Source: Variovorax paradoxus (lineage in GTDB: Bacteria > Pseudomonadota > Gammaproteobacteria > Burkholderiales > Burkholderiaceae_C). From it: 64,000 nt of DNA. The position numbers and the translations under genes were made by a program. Of the stretch, positions 7,949 to 17,754 are shown in pieces; the stretch's first letter is position 1, and every line of letters begins with the position of its first letter. Under the pieces are notes generated by a model, which saw nothing but the letters and a program-made list of their open reading frames with translations, had not been told where the DNA came from and did not search any database. The DNA lies in assembly GCF_030815975.1 (NCBI RefSeq), contig NZ_JAUSXL010000002.1:5134501-5198500 (forward strand), in the 5' to 3' direction.

Positions 7949-10663
7949 TCAGGCGTAAAGCGGGTTGACCTTGTCGACATTGATGCCGTACTTCTTGATC
8001 GCCTCGACCACCTTGGCCACCGGCACCGTGCCGTCTTCGCTCAATGCCTTGAGCGCAGCCACCACGATGTAATGGCGGTTGATTTCGAAGTGCTCGCGCA
8101 GCTTGTTGCGGAAGTCGCTGCGGCCGAAGCCGTCGGTGCCCAGCACCTTGTAGGTGCGGCCCTTCGGGATGAAGGGGCGGATCTGTTCCGCATAGGCCTT
8201 CATGTAGTCGGTCGATGCCACCACCGGACCGGTCGTGGGCGCGAGCTGCTCGGCCACGAAGGACACGCGCGGCGCCTGGTCCGGGTGCAGCAGGTTCCAG
8301 CGGTCGGCGTCCTGGCCATCGCGCGTGAGCTCGTTGAAGCTAGGGCAGCTCCACACGGAAGCCGAGATGCCCCAGTCCTTTTCGAGCAGCGCTTGCGCCG
8401 CAAAGCTCTCGCGCAGGATCGTGCCGCTGCCCAGCAATTGCACGGTGGGCGACTTGGCCTTCAGCGCAGGGCCCTGCTTCGACAGGTACATGCCCTTGAT
8501 GATCTGCTCTTCGGTGCCGGGCTGCAGGCCGGGCATCGGGTAGTTCTCATTGAGCAGCGTGAGGTAGTAGTAGACGTTGTCCTGCTTCTCGACCATGCGC
8601 TTGAGGCCATGGTGCAGGATCACGCCCACTTCGTGCGCGAAGGTCGGGTCGTAGCTCACGCAGTTCGGGATGGTGTTGGCCAGGATGTGGCTGTGGCCGT
8701 CTTCGTGCTGCAGGCCTTCGCCGTTGAGCGTGGTGCGCCCCGAGGTGCCGCCCAGCAGGAAGCCGCGCGCCTGCATGTCGCCGGCCGCCCAGGCCAGGTC
8801 GCCGATGCGCTGGAAGCCGAACATCGAGTAGTACACGTAGAACGGCACCATGATGCGGTTGTTCGTGCTGTACGAGGTGGCCGCGGCGATCCAGCTGGAC
8901 ATGCCGCCGGCTTCGTTGATGCCTTCCTGCAGGATCTGGCCGGCCTTGTCTTCCTTGTAGTACATGACCTGGTCCTTATCGACCGGGGTGTACTGCTGGC
9001 CAGCAGGGTTGTAGATGCCGATCTGGCGGAACAATCCTTCCATGCCGAAGGTCCGGGCTTCGTCCACCAGGATGGGAACGACGCGCGGGCCCAGCGCCTT
9101 GTCGCGCAGCAGCTGCGTGAGGAAGCGCACGTAGGCCTGCGTGGTCGAGATCTCGCGGCCTTCGGCCGTGGGCTCCATCACCGACTTGAAGGTTTCGAGC
9201 GAGGGGACCGTGAAGCTCTCGTCGGCCTTGGTGCGGCGGTGCGGCAGGTAGCCGCCCAGCGCCTTGCGGCGCTCGTGCAGGTACTTCATTTCCGGCGTGT
9301 CGTCGGCCGGCTTGTAGAAAGGCAGTTCGGCGATCTTGCTGTCCGGAATCGGGATGTTGAAGCGGTCGCGGAAGGCCATGATGTCTTCGTCGCTGAGCTT
9401 CTTGGTCTGGTGGACGTTGTTCTTGCCCTCGCCGATCTTGCCCATGCCGAAGCCCTTGACCGTCTTGATCAGGAGCACCGTGGGCTGGCCCTTGTGCTTC
9501 ACGGCCGCGTCGAAGGCCGCATAGACCTTCTGCGAGTCGTGGCCGCCGCGGCGCAATTGCCAGATGTCGTCGTCGCTCATCTTGGCAACCATCTCGAGCG
9601 TGCGCGGGTCGCGGCCGAAGAAGTGCTTGCGGACATAGGCGCCATCGTTGGCCTTGAAGGCCTGGTAGTCGCCGTCGTTGGTTTCCATCATGATCTTGCG
9701 CAGCGCACCTTCCTTGTCGCGCGCGATCAGCGGATCCCAGCCGTTGCCCCAGATCAGCTTGATGACGTTCCAGCCCGAGCCGCGGAATTCGCCTTCGAGC
9801 TCCTGGATGATCTTGCCGTTGCCGCGCACCGGTCCGTCCAGGCGCTGCAGGTTGCAGTTGATGACGAAGATCAGGTTGTCCAGGCCTTCGCGCGCTGCCA
9901 GGCCGATGGCGCCCAGCGATTCGACTTCGTCCATTTCGCCGTCGCCGCAGAACACCCAGACCTTGCGGTTTTCGGTGTTGGCGATGCCACGGGCGTGCAG
10001 GTACTTGAGGAAGCGGGCCTGGTAGATGGCCATCAGCGGGCCAAGGCCCATCGAGACAGTCGGGAACTGCCAGAACTCGGGCATCAGCTTCGGATGCGGG
10101 TAGCTGGAAAGGCCCTTGCCGTCGACTTCCTGGCGGAAGTTGAGCAGTTGTTCTTCGCTCAGGCGGCCTTCGAGGTAGGCGCGGGCATAGATGCCGGGCG
10201 AGACGTGGCCCTGGATATAGAGGCAGTCGCCGCCATGGTTTTCGCTCTCGGCATGCCAGAAGTGGTTGAAACCGGCGCCAAACATGTTCGCCAGCGAGGC
10301 GAAGGAGCCGATGTGGCCGCCGAGGTCGCCGCCTTCGGGCGGATGCAGGCGGTTGGCCTTGACCACCATCGCCATCGCGTTCCAGCGCATGTAGGCACGC
10401 AGGCGCTCCTCGATCTCGAGATTGCCGGGGCAGCGCTCTTCCTGGTCGGGCTCGATGGTGTTGACGTAGGCGGTATTGGCAGAGAACGGCTTGTCGATGC
10501 TGTGCTGCCGCGCATGTTCGAGCAGCTGCTCGAGAAGAAAGTGGGCCCGTTCAGGTCCCTCGCTCTGGATGACGGAGGACAGTGCGTCCATCCATTCACG
10601 GGTTTCCTGGGCGTCCGCGTCGTTCGCGGCCGAGCCGAACAGGTTCTCGGGATTTGCCGACAT
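7949..10663 (-). CDS. aceE: pyruvate dehydrogenase E1 component (homodimeric type)
   Basis: 904 residues, close to the 887 of E. coli AceE. The thiamine diphosphate motif runs from VFCGDGEMDEVES to INCNLQRLDG. The protein decarboxylates pyruvate and transfers the acetyl group to lipoyl groups on AceF. It is the first gene of the operon, with ribosome binding site AGGAGA 8 bases before the ATG. Its promoter must lie in the 204-base gap shared with the divergent sensor kinase; that gap has an AT-rich double palindrome (10732-10750). Confidence 0.97.
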   Translation of the reverse strand: MSANPENLFGSAANDADAQETREWMDALSSVIQSEGPERAHFLLEQLLEHARQHSIDKPFSANTAYVNTIEPDQEERCPGNLEIEERLRAYMRWNAMAMVVKANRLHPPEGGDLGGHIGSFASLANMFGAGFNHFWHAESENHGGDCLYIQGHVSPGIYARAYLEGRLSEEQLLNFRQEVDGKGLSSYPHPKLMPEFWQFPTVSMGLGPLMAIYQARFLKYLHARGIANTENRKVWVFCGDGEMDEVESLGAIGLAAREGLDNLIFVINCNLQRLDGPVRGNGKIIQELEGEFRGSGWNVIKLIWGNGWDPLIARDKEGALRKIMMETNDGDYQAFKANDGAYVRKHFFGRDPRTLEMVAKMSDDDIWQLRRGGHDSQKVYAAFDAAVKHKGQPTVLLIKTVKGFGMGKIGEGKNNVHQTKKLSDEDIMAFRDRFNIPIPDSKIAELPFYKPADDTPEMKYLHERRKALGGYLPHRRTKADESFTVPSLETFKSVMEPTAEGREISTTQAYVRFLTQLLRDKALGPRVVPILVDEARTFGMEGLFRQIGIYNPAGQQYTPVDKDQVMYYKEDKAGQILQEGINEAGGMSSWIAAATSYSTNNRIMVPFYVYYSMFGFQRIGDLAWAAGDMQARGFLLGGTSGRTTLNGEGLQHEDGHSHILANTIPNCVSYDPTFAHEVGVILHHGLKRMVEKQDNVYYYLTLLNENYPMPGLQPGTEEQIIKGMYLSKQGPALKAKSPTVQLLGSGTILRESFAAQALLEKDWGISASVWSCPSFNELTRDGQDADRWNLLHPDQAPRVSFVAEQLAPTTGPVVASTDYMKAYAEQIRPFIPKGRTYKVLGTDGFGRSDFRNKLREHFEINRHYIVVAALKALSEDGTVPVAKVVEAIKKYGINVDKVNPLYA

Positions 10664-10731
10664 GCTTGTCTCTCCTTTAGGGCTGTGGCTGTAATTTAGT
10701 GCGCTCTTCGATCACCGCGCGGGAGTTTCTC

Positions 10732-10750
10732 ATAGAAATACTTCTATTTC
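10732..10750. promoter_or_regulatory. overlapping palindromes in the aceE / sensor-kinase intergenic region
   Basis: Two perfect interlocked inverted repeats are seen: ATAGAA-ATAC-TTCTAT (10732-10747) and GAAATA-CTTC-TATTTC (10735-10750). They lie in the AT-richest part of the gap, 70-87 bases upstream of aceE. They could bind a dimeric regulator of the pdh operon or of the kinase operon. Which protein binds is unknown. Confidence 0.4.
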
Positions 10751-10867
10751 AAATGGTGCATGAAGATTTCTTAATGTGATATTTTGGAAACAAAGTCGCC
10801 CGCGTCGGAATCAATGGCACTGCGGCCCTCTGTCCTTGGCGCAGGGGCCATCACCTAAACTCGCAGG

Positions 10868-13408
10868 ATGCCTTTTTCCTCTCCGCTGGCGGTTGCCCGC
10901 AGCGCCGTGAATGCGTCTCCGCTCTCGTGGTGGCGCCGCTGGTGGCGCCAGCAAACGCCGGTGCTGCAAGACGCGGTCGCCATGCTGGCGCCGATCGCGG
11001 CGGTGCTGCTGTTTCTGGCCGCCATCGTTTCGGCGTTCTGGTATTTGCGCACCGAGGAAGTCGAGCGCGAGCAGGAGTCCGTGCGCAGGGACGTCGAATA
11101 CGCGCAGCAGCGCATGCGCCTGCGCCTACTCGAGCGCCAGGAACAGCTGATGCGCATTGCGCGCGACGCCTCGAATCGCGAGATCGACCCGGTCGAATTC
11201 GCGAGCCGCGCGGAATCGCTGGTGAGCCAGTTCCCGGAACTGCAGACCGTCACCTGGATCGACGACAGGCGCCGCTTCAAGGCCGGCTATTCGGCGCCGA
11301 GCGTGCATCCCGCGCAGCAGCACCTGATCGGCGACGTGCTGCGCCCGGGCGACGTGGAAAGCAACTACGCCCTGGCGCGCGAACTGCGCCAGCCGGTTTT
11401 CTCCCAGCCGGCGGCGGGCGGCGATCCGGCGGCGATGCTGCAGCTGCACATCCCCCTCTTCGACCAGGGCCTGTTCGCGGGCGTGGTACTGGGCGAGTTT
11501 TCGGTCGATGGCCTGCTGCGCTACGGCATGCCGTCGGAAGTGCAGGCGCGCTATGCGGTCTCGCTGCTCGACGCCAAGGGCAATGTGCTCGCGGGCAATA
11601 CGGTCAACCTGAGGGAAAGCGGCAGGCGGCTCCTCCCCTGGCCCGAAAGAACCAACGAGTACGAGGTGCCGGTTTCGCCCGTCGGCAATGCGCTGGTGCT
11701 GCGCGCCCAGGCCTACCGCACTTCGCAGGGGGTGGTCGGCAACGGCCTGTTCTGGCTGGTCTGCGCGCTCAGCGTGCTGACCAGCTGGATGCTGATCGGC
11801 ACCTGGCGCCACACCCGGCGGCGCCAGCAGGCCCAGCAGCGGCTGGTCGCCGAGACCAACTTCAGGCGCGCGATGGAAAACTCCATGCTCACCGGCATGC
11901 GCGTGCTCGACCTGCAGGGCCGCATCACCTACGTGAATGCCGCCTTCTGCGCGATGACGGGCTGGAGCGAAGCCGAGCTGGTGGGCCAGTCGCCGCCCTT
12001 CCCCTACTGGCTCGAATCGGACCGCGAAGTCATGAACGAGCGGCTCGAGGAAGAACTGCACGGACGCGCACTGCCGGGCGGCTTCCAGGTGCGCGTGAAG
12101 CGCAAGAACGGCAGCGTGTTCAACGCCCGGCTCTATGTGTCGCCGCTGATCGACGCGCGCGGCCACCAGACCGGCTGGATGACGTCGATGACCGACATCA
12201 CCGAGCCCACGCGCATTCGCGAGCAGCTGTCGGCTTCGTACGAGCGCTTCACCACGGTGCTCGAAGCACTCGATGCCGCCGTGTCGGTCGCGCCCATCGG
12301 CAGCGAGGAATTGCTGTTCGCCAACAAGCTGTACCGGCTCTGGTTCGGCTCCGACACCGTGGGCCACCTGGGCATGGTCGCGCAAGCCGGCGTGCCCGCC
12401 TCCAATGCGCACGACGAGGGCCTGGACGACGTCGACCCGTACGCCGGCCTGCCGATCGACACCCTGACCGCCGCGCAGGCGGCCAACAACGAGATCTTCG
12501 TGCCGCACCTGGGCAAGTGGCTCGAAGTGCGTTCGCGCTACCTGACATGGGTGGATGGCCGGCTCGCCCAGCTGGTGATTGCCACCGACATCACGCCGCG
12601 GCGCGACGCCGAGGAGCAGGCCGCCGCGCAGGCCGACCGCGCCCAGGCGGCGAGCCGGCTGATCACGATGGGCGAGATGGCATCGAGCGTGGCGCACGAA
12701 CTCAACCAGCCGCTCACGGCCATCACCAACTACTGCAACGGAATGATGTCGCGCATCAAGGGACAGGCCATCGACACCGAGGCGCTGCTCGCGGCACTGG
12801 AGAAAACCTCCAAGCAGGCGCAGCGCGCGGGGCAGATCATCCAGCGCATCCGCTCGTTCGTGAAGCGCAGCGAGCCCAACCGCACAGCCGCCGACGTGTC
12901 CACCATGGTCAGCGAAGCGGTCGAACTCGCGGGCATCGAGCTGCGGCGGCGCAACGTGCGGCTCAACCACTACGTGGCCGCGCGGCTGCCGGTGGTGCAG
13001 GTGGACCCGATCCTGATCGAGCAGGTGATGGTCAACCTGCTGAAGAACGCGGCCGAGTCCATCGACATTGCCGAGCGACCGCTCGCGCGCCGCAGCGTCG
13101 AACTGCGCGTGCTGCCCAAGGTGATCGAGGGCCACAACGCCATCGAGTTCTCGGTGCAGGACACCGGCAAGGGCCTGGCCCCCGAGGTGATGGACCGGCT
13201 GTATGAAGCCTTTTTCTCTACCAAGCCGGAAGGCATGGGCATCGGTTTGAACCTCTGCCGCACCATCGTCGAGTCCCATCGGGGCAGGATGCAGGCGGAG
13301 AACATCTACAATGGTCCGGATGTGATCGGATGCCGTTTTTCCTTCTGGATTCCGGTGTTGGACGCTCCCAGTTCCGTAGCAAGCGACGAGGCAAAGGTAC
13401 CTGCATGA
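10868..13408 (+). CDS. membrane sensor histidine kinase with PAS domain
   Basis: 846 residues. A membrane segment at about residues 40-60 and another at about 290-310 enclose a periplasmic sensor region; a PAS domain follows (about 330-450, with RITYVNAAFCAMTGWSEAEL), then a second PAS-like region. The HisKA box is SSVAHELNQPLTAITNYC and the ATPase domain has NLLKNAAES, DTGKGL and GMGIGLNLC. Architecture resembles DctB/FixL-type kinases. The stop overlaps the response regulator start by 4 bases. It is divergent from aceE, which suggests, but does not prove, a role in sensing a carbon source related to pyruvate. The ligand is not evident. Confidence 0.88.
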   Translation: MPFSSPLAVARSAVNASPLSWWRRWWRQQTPVLQDAVAMLAPIAAVLLFLAAIVSAFWYLRTEEVEREQESVRRDVEYAQQRMRLRLLERQEQLMRIARDASNREIDPVEFASRAESLVSQFPELQTVTWIDDRRRFKAGYSAPSVHPAQQHLIGDVLRPGDVESNYALARELRQPVFSQPAAGGDPAAMLQLHIPLFDQGLFAGVVLGEFSVDGLLRYGMPSEVQARYAVSLLDAKGNVLAGNTVNLRESGRRLLPWPERTNEYEVPVSPVGNALVLRAQAYRTSQGVVGNGLFWLVCALSVLTSWMLIGTWRHTRRRQQAQQRLVAETNFRRAMENSMLTGMRVLDLQGRITYVNAAFCAMTGWSEAELVGQSPPFPYWLESDREVMNERLEEELHGRALPGGFQVRVKRKNGSVFNARLYVSPLIDARGHQTGWMTSMTDITEPTRIREQLSASYERFTTVLEALDAAVSVAPIGSEELLFANKLYRLWFGSDTVGHLGMVAQAGVPASNAHDEGLDDVDPYAGLPIDTLTAAQAANNEIFVPHLGKWLEVRSRYLTWVDGRLAQLVIATDITPRRDAEEQAAAQADRAQAASRLITMGEMASSVAHELNQPLTAITNYCNGMMSRIKGQAIDTEALLAALEKTSKQAQRAGQIIQRIRSFVKRSEPNRTAADVSTMVSEAVELAGIELRRRNVRLNHYVAARLPVVQVDPILIEQVMVNLLKNAAESIDIAERPLARRSVELRVLPKVIEGHNAIEFSVQDTGKGLAPEVMDRLYEAFFSTKPEGMGIGLNLCRTIVESHRGRMQAENIYNGPDVIGCRFSFWIPVLDAPSSVASDEAKVPA

Positions 13409-14037
13409 GTTTGATTCCGAAGAAGGGCACTGTCTATGTCGTCGATGACGACGAAGCCGTGCGAGATTCGCTGCAATGGCTGCTCGAGGGCAAGGACTAC
13501 AGGGTTCGCTGCTTCGATTCGGCCGAGTCCTTTCTCTCGCGATACGACCCGCGCGAAGTCGCCTGTCTGATCGTCGACATCCGAATGGCCGGCATGACCG
13601 GCCTCGAGCTGCAGGACCGGCTGATCGAACGGCGCTCCCCGCTGCCCATCGTGGTGATCACCGGCCACGGCGACGTGCCGATGGCGGTCGACAGCATGAA
13701 GAAAGGCGCCATGGATTTCATCCAGAAGCCTTTCAACGACGAAGAGCTCGTCACGCTGGTCGAGCGCATGCTCGAGCATGCGCGCGGAGCCTTCACCCAG
13801 CACCAGCAGTCGGCCAGCCGCGATGCGCTGCTGTCCAAGCTCACCGGCCGCGAGGCCCAGGTGCTCGAGCGCATCGTCGCCGGCCGCCTGAACAAGCAGA
13901 TTGCCGACGACCTCGGCATCAGCATCAAGACGGTCGAGGCGCACCGCGCCAACATCATGGAAAAGCTCAACGCCAACACCGTGGCCGATCTGCTCAAGAT
14001 CGCGCTCGGGCAGGCGGCGCCAGCGGCCAAGGCCTGA
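13405..14037 (+). CDS. FixJ/NarL-type response regulator
   Basis: 210 residues from the ATG at 13405, which overlaps the kinase stop (ATGA). The receiver domain (about 8-125) shows the acidic pair [10 protein letters not shown], the phospho-acceptor Asp in [10 protein letters not shown], and [10 protein letters not shown] and FIQKPF segments. A LuxR-type helix-turn-helix follows ([36 protein letters not shown]). It is the partner of the kinase just upstream. Targets are unknown; the divergent aceE operon is the nearest candidate. A terminator follows at 14080. Confidence 0.92.
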   Translation: MSLIPKKGTVYVVDDDEAVRDSLQWLLEGKDYRVRCFDSAESFLSRYDPREVACLIVDIRMAGMTGLELQDRLIERRSPLPIVVITGHGDVPMAVDSMKKGAMDFIQKPFNDEELVTLVERMLEHARGAFTQHQQSASRDALLSKLTGREAQVLERIVAGRLNKQIADDLGISIKTVEAHRANIMEKLNANTVADLLKIALGQAAPAAKA

Positions 14038-14079
14038 CCGAACGCCCGGCTATCCCCCCGATAGCAACGAATGTCCCCC

Positions 14080-14103
14080 ACGCCTGCGCAAGCGGGCGTT
14101 TTT
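14080..14103 (+). terminator. intrinsic terminator between the response regulator and folD
   Basis: The stem ACGCCTGC / GCGGGCGT (one G-T wobble) with loop GCAA is followed by a T-run at 14099-14103. It ends the two-component operon. The run ends only 19 bases before the folD ATG, so it also sits inside the region where a folD leader would be. Confidence 0.78.
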
Positions 14104-14122
14104 ACTTGGAAAATCGAAACCG

Positions 14123-14974
14123 ATGACCGCCCAACTGATCGACGGCAACGCCCTCGCCAAAACCATTCGCGCCGAGGTTGCCGGCCGCACCGCCGCGCTG
14201 AAGGCCCGTGGCGTGAACCCGGCCCTTTCCATCATCCTCGTGGGCAGCGATCCGGCCAGCCAGGTCTACACCAGGCACAAGGTCAACGACAGCACCGAAA
14301 CCGGCCTCGCGGCCACGCTCGAAACCTACCCGGCCGACATGAGCGAAGCCGAGCTGCTGGAGCGCATCCGCGCGCTCAACGACGACCCCAAGGTACACGG
14401 CATCCTGGTCCAGCTGCCGCTGCCCAAGCACATGGACAGCCAGAAGGTCATCGAGACGATATCGCCCGCCAAGGACGTGGACGGCTTCCACGTGGCCAGC
14501 GCCGGCGCGCTCATGACCGGCGCGCCGGGCTTCTGGCCCTGCACGCCGTATGGCTGCATGAAGATGCTCGAATCCATCGGCTACGAGCTGCGCGGCAAGC
14601 ATGCGGTGGTCATCGGCCGCAGCAACATCGTCGGCAAGCCGATGGCCATGATGCTGCTCGCCAGGAGCGCCACCGTGACCATCTGCCACAGCGCCACGCA
14701 AGACCTCGGCGCCCTCACGCGCCAGGCCGACGTGATCGTCGCCGCGGTGGGCAAGCGCAACATCCTGACCGCCGACATGGTGAAGCCCGGCGCGGTCGTA
14801 ATCGACGTGGGCATGAACCGCAAGGAAGACGGCAAGCTGGCCGGCGACGTCGATTTCGACGCTGTCAAGGAAGTGGCCGGCTGGATCACCCCCGTACCTG
14901 GTGGCGTGGGCCCCATGACACGCGCCATGCTGCTCCTCAACACCCTTGAAGCCGCGGAACGCGCCGCAAATTGA
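14123..14974 (+). CDS. folD: bifunctional methylenetetrahydrofolate dehydrogenase / cyclohydrolase
   Basis: 283 residues, the normal FolD length. Signature segments include YTRHKVNDS with the catalytic Lys, [13 protein letters not shown], the NADP-binding [17 protein letters not shown], and the C-terminal [15 protein letters not shown]. It interconverts 5,10-methylene-, methenyl- and 10-formyl-tetrahydrofolate in the cytoplasm. The start at 14123 follows GAAACCG with little Shine-Dalgarno character and lies directly after a terminator, so its promoter is not obvious. The M3 peptidase gene follows with a 5-base gap and is probably co-transcribed. Confidence 0.96.
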   Translation: MTAQLIDGNALAKTIRAEVAGRTAALKARGVNPALSIILVGSDPASQVYTRHKVNDSTETGLAATLETYPADMSEAELLERIRALNDDPKVHGILVQLPLPKHMDSQKVIETISPAKDVDGFHVASAGALMTGAPGFWPCTPYGCMKMLESIGYELRGKHAVVIGRSNIVGKPMAMMLLARSATVTICHSATQDLGALTRQADVIVAAVGKRNILTADMVKPGAVVIDVGMNRKEDGKLAGDVDFDAVKEVAGWITPVPGGVGPMTRAMLLLNTLEAAERAAN

Positions 14975-14979
14975 TTTCC

Positions 14980-17040
14980 ATGACCAACCCCCTCCTCGAC
15001 TTCAAAGATCTCCCGCTGTTCGACCGCATCGAGCCCAGGCACGTCGCGCCCGCGGTCGACATCCTGCTGGCCGAGGCCGAGGCGGCGCTGCAGACCGTGA
15101 CGGCCGCCGGCTTTCCCGCCGACTGGAATGCGATCTCCAAGGTGCTCGACGTGGCGTCCGAGCGCTTCAGCCGGGCCTGGGGCGCCGTGGGCCATCTCAA
15201 CGCGGTGGCCGACACGCCAGAGTTGCGCGCCGCCTACAACGAGGCGATGCCGCGCGTGACCGCCTTCTGGACCCGCCTGGGTTCCGACGAGCGCCTGTAT
15301 GCCAAGTACAAGGCCATCGACGTGGCCACCCTCAACCCCGAGCAGCGCCAGGCGCACAAGAATGCCGTGCGCAACTTCGTGCTCGGCGGCGCGGAACTGC
15401 AGGGCGACGCGAAGAAGCGTTTTGCCGACATCCAGGAGCGCCAGGCCGAACTGAGCCAGAAATTCAGCGAGAACGCGCTCGACGCCACCGACGCCTTCGC
15501 GTACTACGCGCAGCTGGGTGAACTCGACGGCGTGCCCGAAGACGTGGTGAGCGCGGCCCGCGCGGCCGCCCAGGCCGAGGGCAAGGACGGCTACAAGCTC
15601 ACGCTCAAGATGCCCTGCTACCTGCCCGTGATGCAATTCGCCAGGAGCAGCGCGCTGCGCGAAACGCTCTACCGCTCGTACGTCACACGCGCCAGCGAAC
15701 TCGGCGATCCGGCCTTCGACAACACGGCATTGATCAACGAGATCCTCGCGCTGCGCGAAGAAGAAGCCAGGCTGCTCGGCTACAGGAATTTCGGCGAACT
15801 CTCGGTCGTGCCCAAGATGGCCGAGTCGCCCGAGCAGGTGATCAAGTTCCTGCGCGATCTCGCGGCCAAGGCCAAGCCGTATGGCGAACGCGACCTGGCC
15901 GACCTGCGCGCCTTCGCCTCGGAACAGCTGGGCATCGCCGATCCGCAGGCGTGGGACTGGAGCTACATCGGCGAGAAACTGAAGGAAGCGCGCTATGCCT
16001 TCAGCGAGCAGGAGGTCAAGCAGTACTTCCCGGCGCCCAAGGTGATGGCCGGCCTGTTCAAGATCGTCGAGACGCTGTTCGAGGTGTCCATTCGCCGCGA
16101 CAGCGCGCCCACGTGGCACCCGAGCGTCGAGGTCTACCGTATCGAGCGCCAGACGGCCGAAGGCAGCCAGAAGGTCGGCCAGTTCTACCTCGACCCGTCC
16201 GCGCGCGCCGCCAAGCGCGGCGGCGCCTGGATGGACGACGTGCGCGCGCGCTGGCTGCGCCCGGACGACGGCGTGCTGCAAACGCCGGTGGCGCAGCTCG
16301 TGTGCAACTTCGCGAGCGGCGTCGACGGCAAGCCGCCCCTGCTCACGCACGACGACGTGACCACCCTCTTCCACGAGTTCGGCCACGGCCTGCATCACAT
16401 GCTCACGCAGGTGAACGAGCGCGACGTGTCGGGCATCAGCGGCGTCGAGTGGGACGCCGTCGAACTGCCGAGCCAGTTCATGGAAAACTTCTGCTGGGAG
16501 TGGGACGTGCTGCGTCACATGACGGCCCACGTCGACACCGGCGAGCCGCTGCCGCGCGCCCTGTTCGACAAGATGACGGCCGCCAAGAACTTCCAGAGCG
16601 GCCTGCAGACGCTGCGCCAGATCGAGTTCTCGCTGTTCGACATGCTGCTGCACACCGAATACCAGGCCGCCACCGCGCAGCCGGGCGGCGTGCTCGCGCT
16701 GCTGGGCAAGGTGCGCACCGAGGTGGCCGTGATGCCTTCGCCGCCTTTCAGCCGCACGCCGAACACCTTCAGCCACATCTTCTCGGGCGGCTACGCGGCC
16801 GGCTACTACAGCTACAAGTGGGCCGAGGTGCTGAGCGCCGACGCCTATGCCGCCTTCGAGGAAACCGTGGGTGCCGACGGCCAGCCGAACATCGAAACCG
16901 GCCGCAGGTACCGCCAGGCCATCCTCGAAGCCGGCGGCAGCCGCAGCGCCATGGATTCGTTCAAGGCTTTCCGCGGCCGCGAGCCCCAGCTTGATGCGCT
17001 GCTGCGACACCAGGGCATGGCGCAGGCCCAGCCCGCTTGA
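14980..17040 (+). CDS. prlC: M3 family oligopeptidase A
   Basis: 686 residues from the ATG at 14980. A TTG at 14971 would overlap folD and has no advantage. The zinc motif HEFGHGLHH (HExxH) lies in LFHEFGHG, with the downstream Glu ligand in the segment around VEWDAVELPSQFMENF. No signal peptide: a cytoplasmic oligopeptidase that degrades short peptides, including cleaved signal peptides in E. coli. Length and motifs match OpdA/PrlC. Confidence 0.93.
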   Translation: MTNPLLDFKDLPLFDRIEPRHVAPAVDILLAEAEAALQTVTAAGFPADWNAISKVLDVASERFSRAWGAVGHLNAVADTPELRAAYNEAMPRVTAFWTRLGSDERLYAKYKAIDVATLNPEQRQAHKNAVRNFVLGGAELQGDAKKRFADIQERQAELSQKFSENALDATDAFAYYAQLGELDGVPEDVVSAARAAAQAEGKDGYKLTLKMPCYLPVMQFARSSALRETLYRSYVTRASELGDPAFDNTALINEILALREEEARLLGYRNFGELSVVPKMAESPEQVIKFLRDLAAKAKPYGERDLADLRAFASEQLGIADPQAWDWSYIGEKLKEARYAFSEQEVKQYFPAPKVMAGLFKIVETLFEVSIRRDSAPTWHPSVEVYRIERQTAEGSQKVGQFYLDPSARAAKRGGAWMDDVRARWLRPDDGVLQTPVAQLVCNFASGVDGKPPLLTHDDVTTLFHEFGHGLHHMLTQVNERDVSGISGVEWDAVELPSQFMENFCWEWDVLRHMTAHVDTGEPLPRALFDKMTAAKNFQSGLQTLRQIEFSLFDMLLHTEYQAATAQPGGVLALLGKVRTEVAVMPSPPFSRTPNTFSHIFSGGYAAGYYSYKWAEVLSADAYAAFEETVGADGQPNIETGRRYRQAILEAGGSRSAMDSFKAFRGREPQLDALLRHQGMAQAQPA

Positions 17041-17070
17041 TGCGGGCCTGAAGCTTGCGATACTCGGGCG

Positions 17071-17715
17071 ATGCATTCGATCCACAAGAAATCCCCCTTG
17101 CATCGCCTGTCCGGCGTCGCCCTGCTGCTGATCGCCGCAGGCGCGATGGCCCAGCCGATCTACCGCAATGTCGACAAGAACGGCAAGGTCACCTTCTCGG
17201 ACCGCGCGCCTACCGCAAGCACGGAACCGGCCGCAGCACCGCAGGCGGGCATCACGCCTGCGGCCAACGCCGGCCTGCCCTACGAGTTACGGCAAGTGGC
17301 ACAGCGCTACCCAGTGACCCTGTACAGCAGCGAGGAATGCGCGCCCTGCGGCACGGCCCGTTCACTGCTCGTCACGCGCGGCATTCCGTTCGAGGAGCGC
17401 ACCGTCAAGAGCAACCAGGATGTCGAGGCGCTGCAGCGCCTGAGCAACCAGTCCTCGCTGCCACTGCTGACGATCGGCTCGCAGCAACTCAAGGGTTACT
17501 CGGACGCCGAATGGTCGCAATACCTGGACGCCGCGGGATATCCGAAGAGCAACAGCCTGCCCGCCGGCTACCGCAATCCGCCGGCCCGGCCCCTGGTTGC
17601 GCTGCAACCGGCGCCCGCCGCACGCGAGCCCGCGCAGCCGGCGCCTGCACCGCAGCAGCCCACGCCTGCCCCCAGCGGTCCGAGCCCGAGCAACCCGGCG
17701 GGCATCAAGTTCTGA
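17071..17715 (+). CDS. exported DUF4124/glutaredoxin-like protein
   Basis: 214 residues. A signal peptide (LSGVALLLIAAGAMA) precedes a DUF4124-type segment (QPIYRNVDKNGKVTFSDRAP, about 28-48), then a glutaredoxin-like domain (about 70-150) with the redox motif CAPC in LYSSEECAPCGTARSLL and the cis-Pro region SSLPLLTI. The tail is Pro/Ala/Gln-rich and probably disordered. A periplasmic thiol-disulfide role is inferred; an exported glutaredoxin is unusual because glutathione systems are mainly cytoplasmic. Its stop is followed by a terminator, and it is convergent with rpiA. Confidence 0.78.
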   Translation: MHSIHKKSPLHRLSGVALLLIAAGAMAQPIYRNVDKNGKVTFSDRAPTASTEPAAAPQAGITPAANAGLPYELRQVAQRYPVTLYSSEECAPCGTARSLLVTRGIPFEERTVKSNQDVEALQRLSNQSSLPLLTIGSQQLKGYSDAEWSQYLDAAGYPKSNSLPAGYRNPPARPLVALQPAPAAREPAQPAPAPQQPTPAPSGPSPSNPAGIKF

Positions 17716-17724
17716 TACCCAGCC

Positions 17725-17752
17725 GCCGCCGGCTACAGCTGGCGGCCTTTTT
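17725..17752 (+). terminator. intrinsic terminator between the glutaredoxin-like gene and rpiA
   Basis: GCCGCC-GGCT-ACAGCT-GGCGGC forms a long stem with a small loop, followed by CTTTTT. It ends transcription from the plus strand directly before the rpiA stop codon at 17755. Confidence 0.75.
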
Positions 17753-17754
17753 CT

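Noticed and set aside
10664..10867. Precise -35/-10 promoters for aceE and the kinase
   Set aside because: Several weak hexamer pairs can be drawn in the AT-rich gap but none has both good matches and correct spacing.
14581..17103. 840-codon open frame opposite to folD and the M3 peptidase
   Set aside because: Composition (His/Val/Gly/Arg-rich) and lack of motifs show it is the complement of the real peptidase gene.
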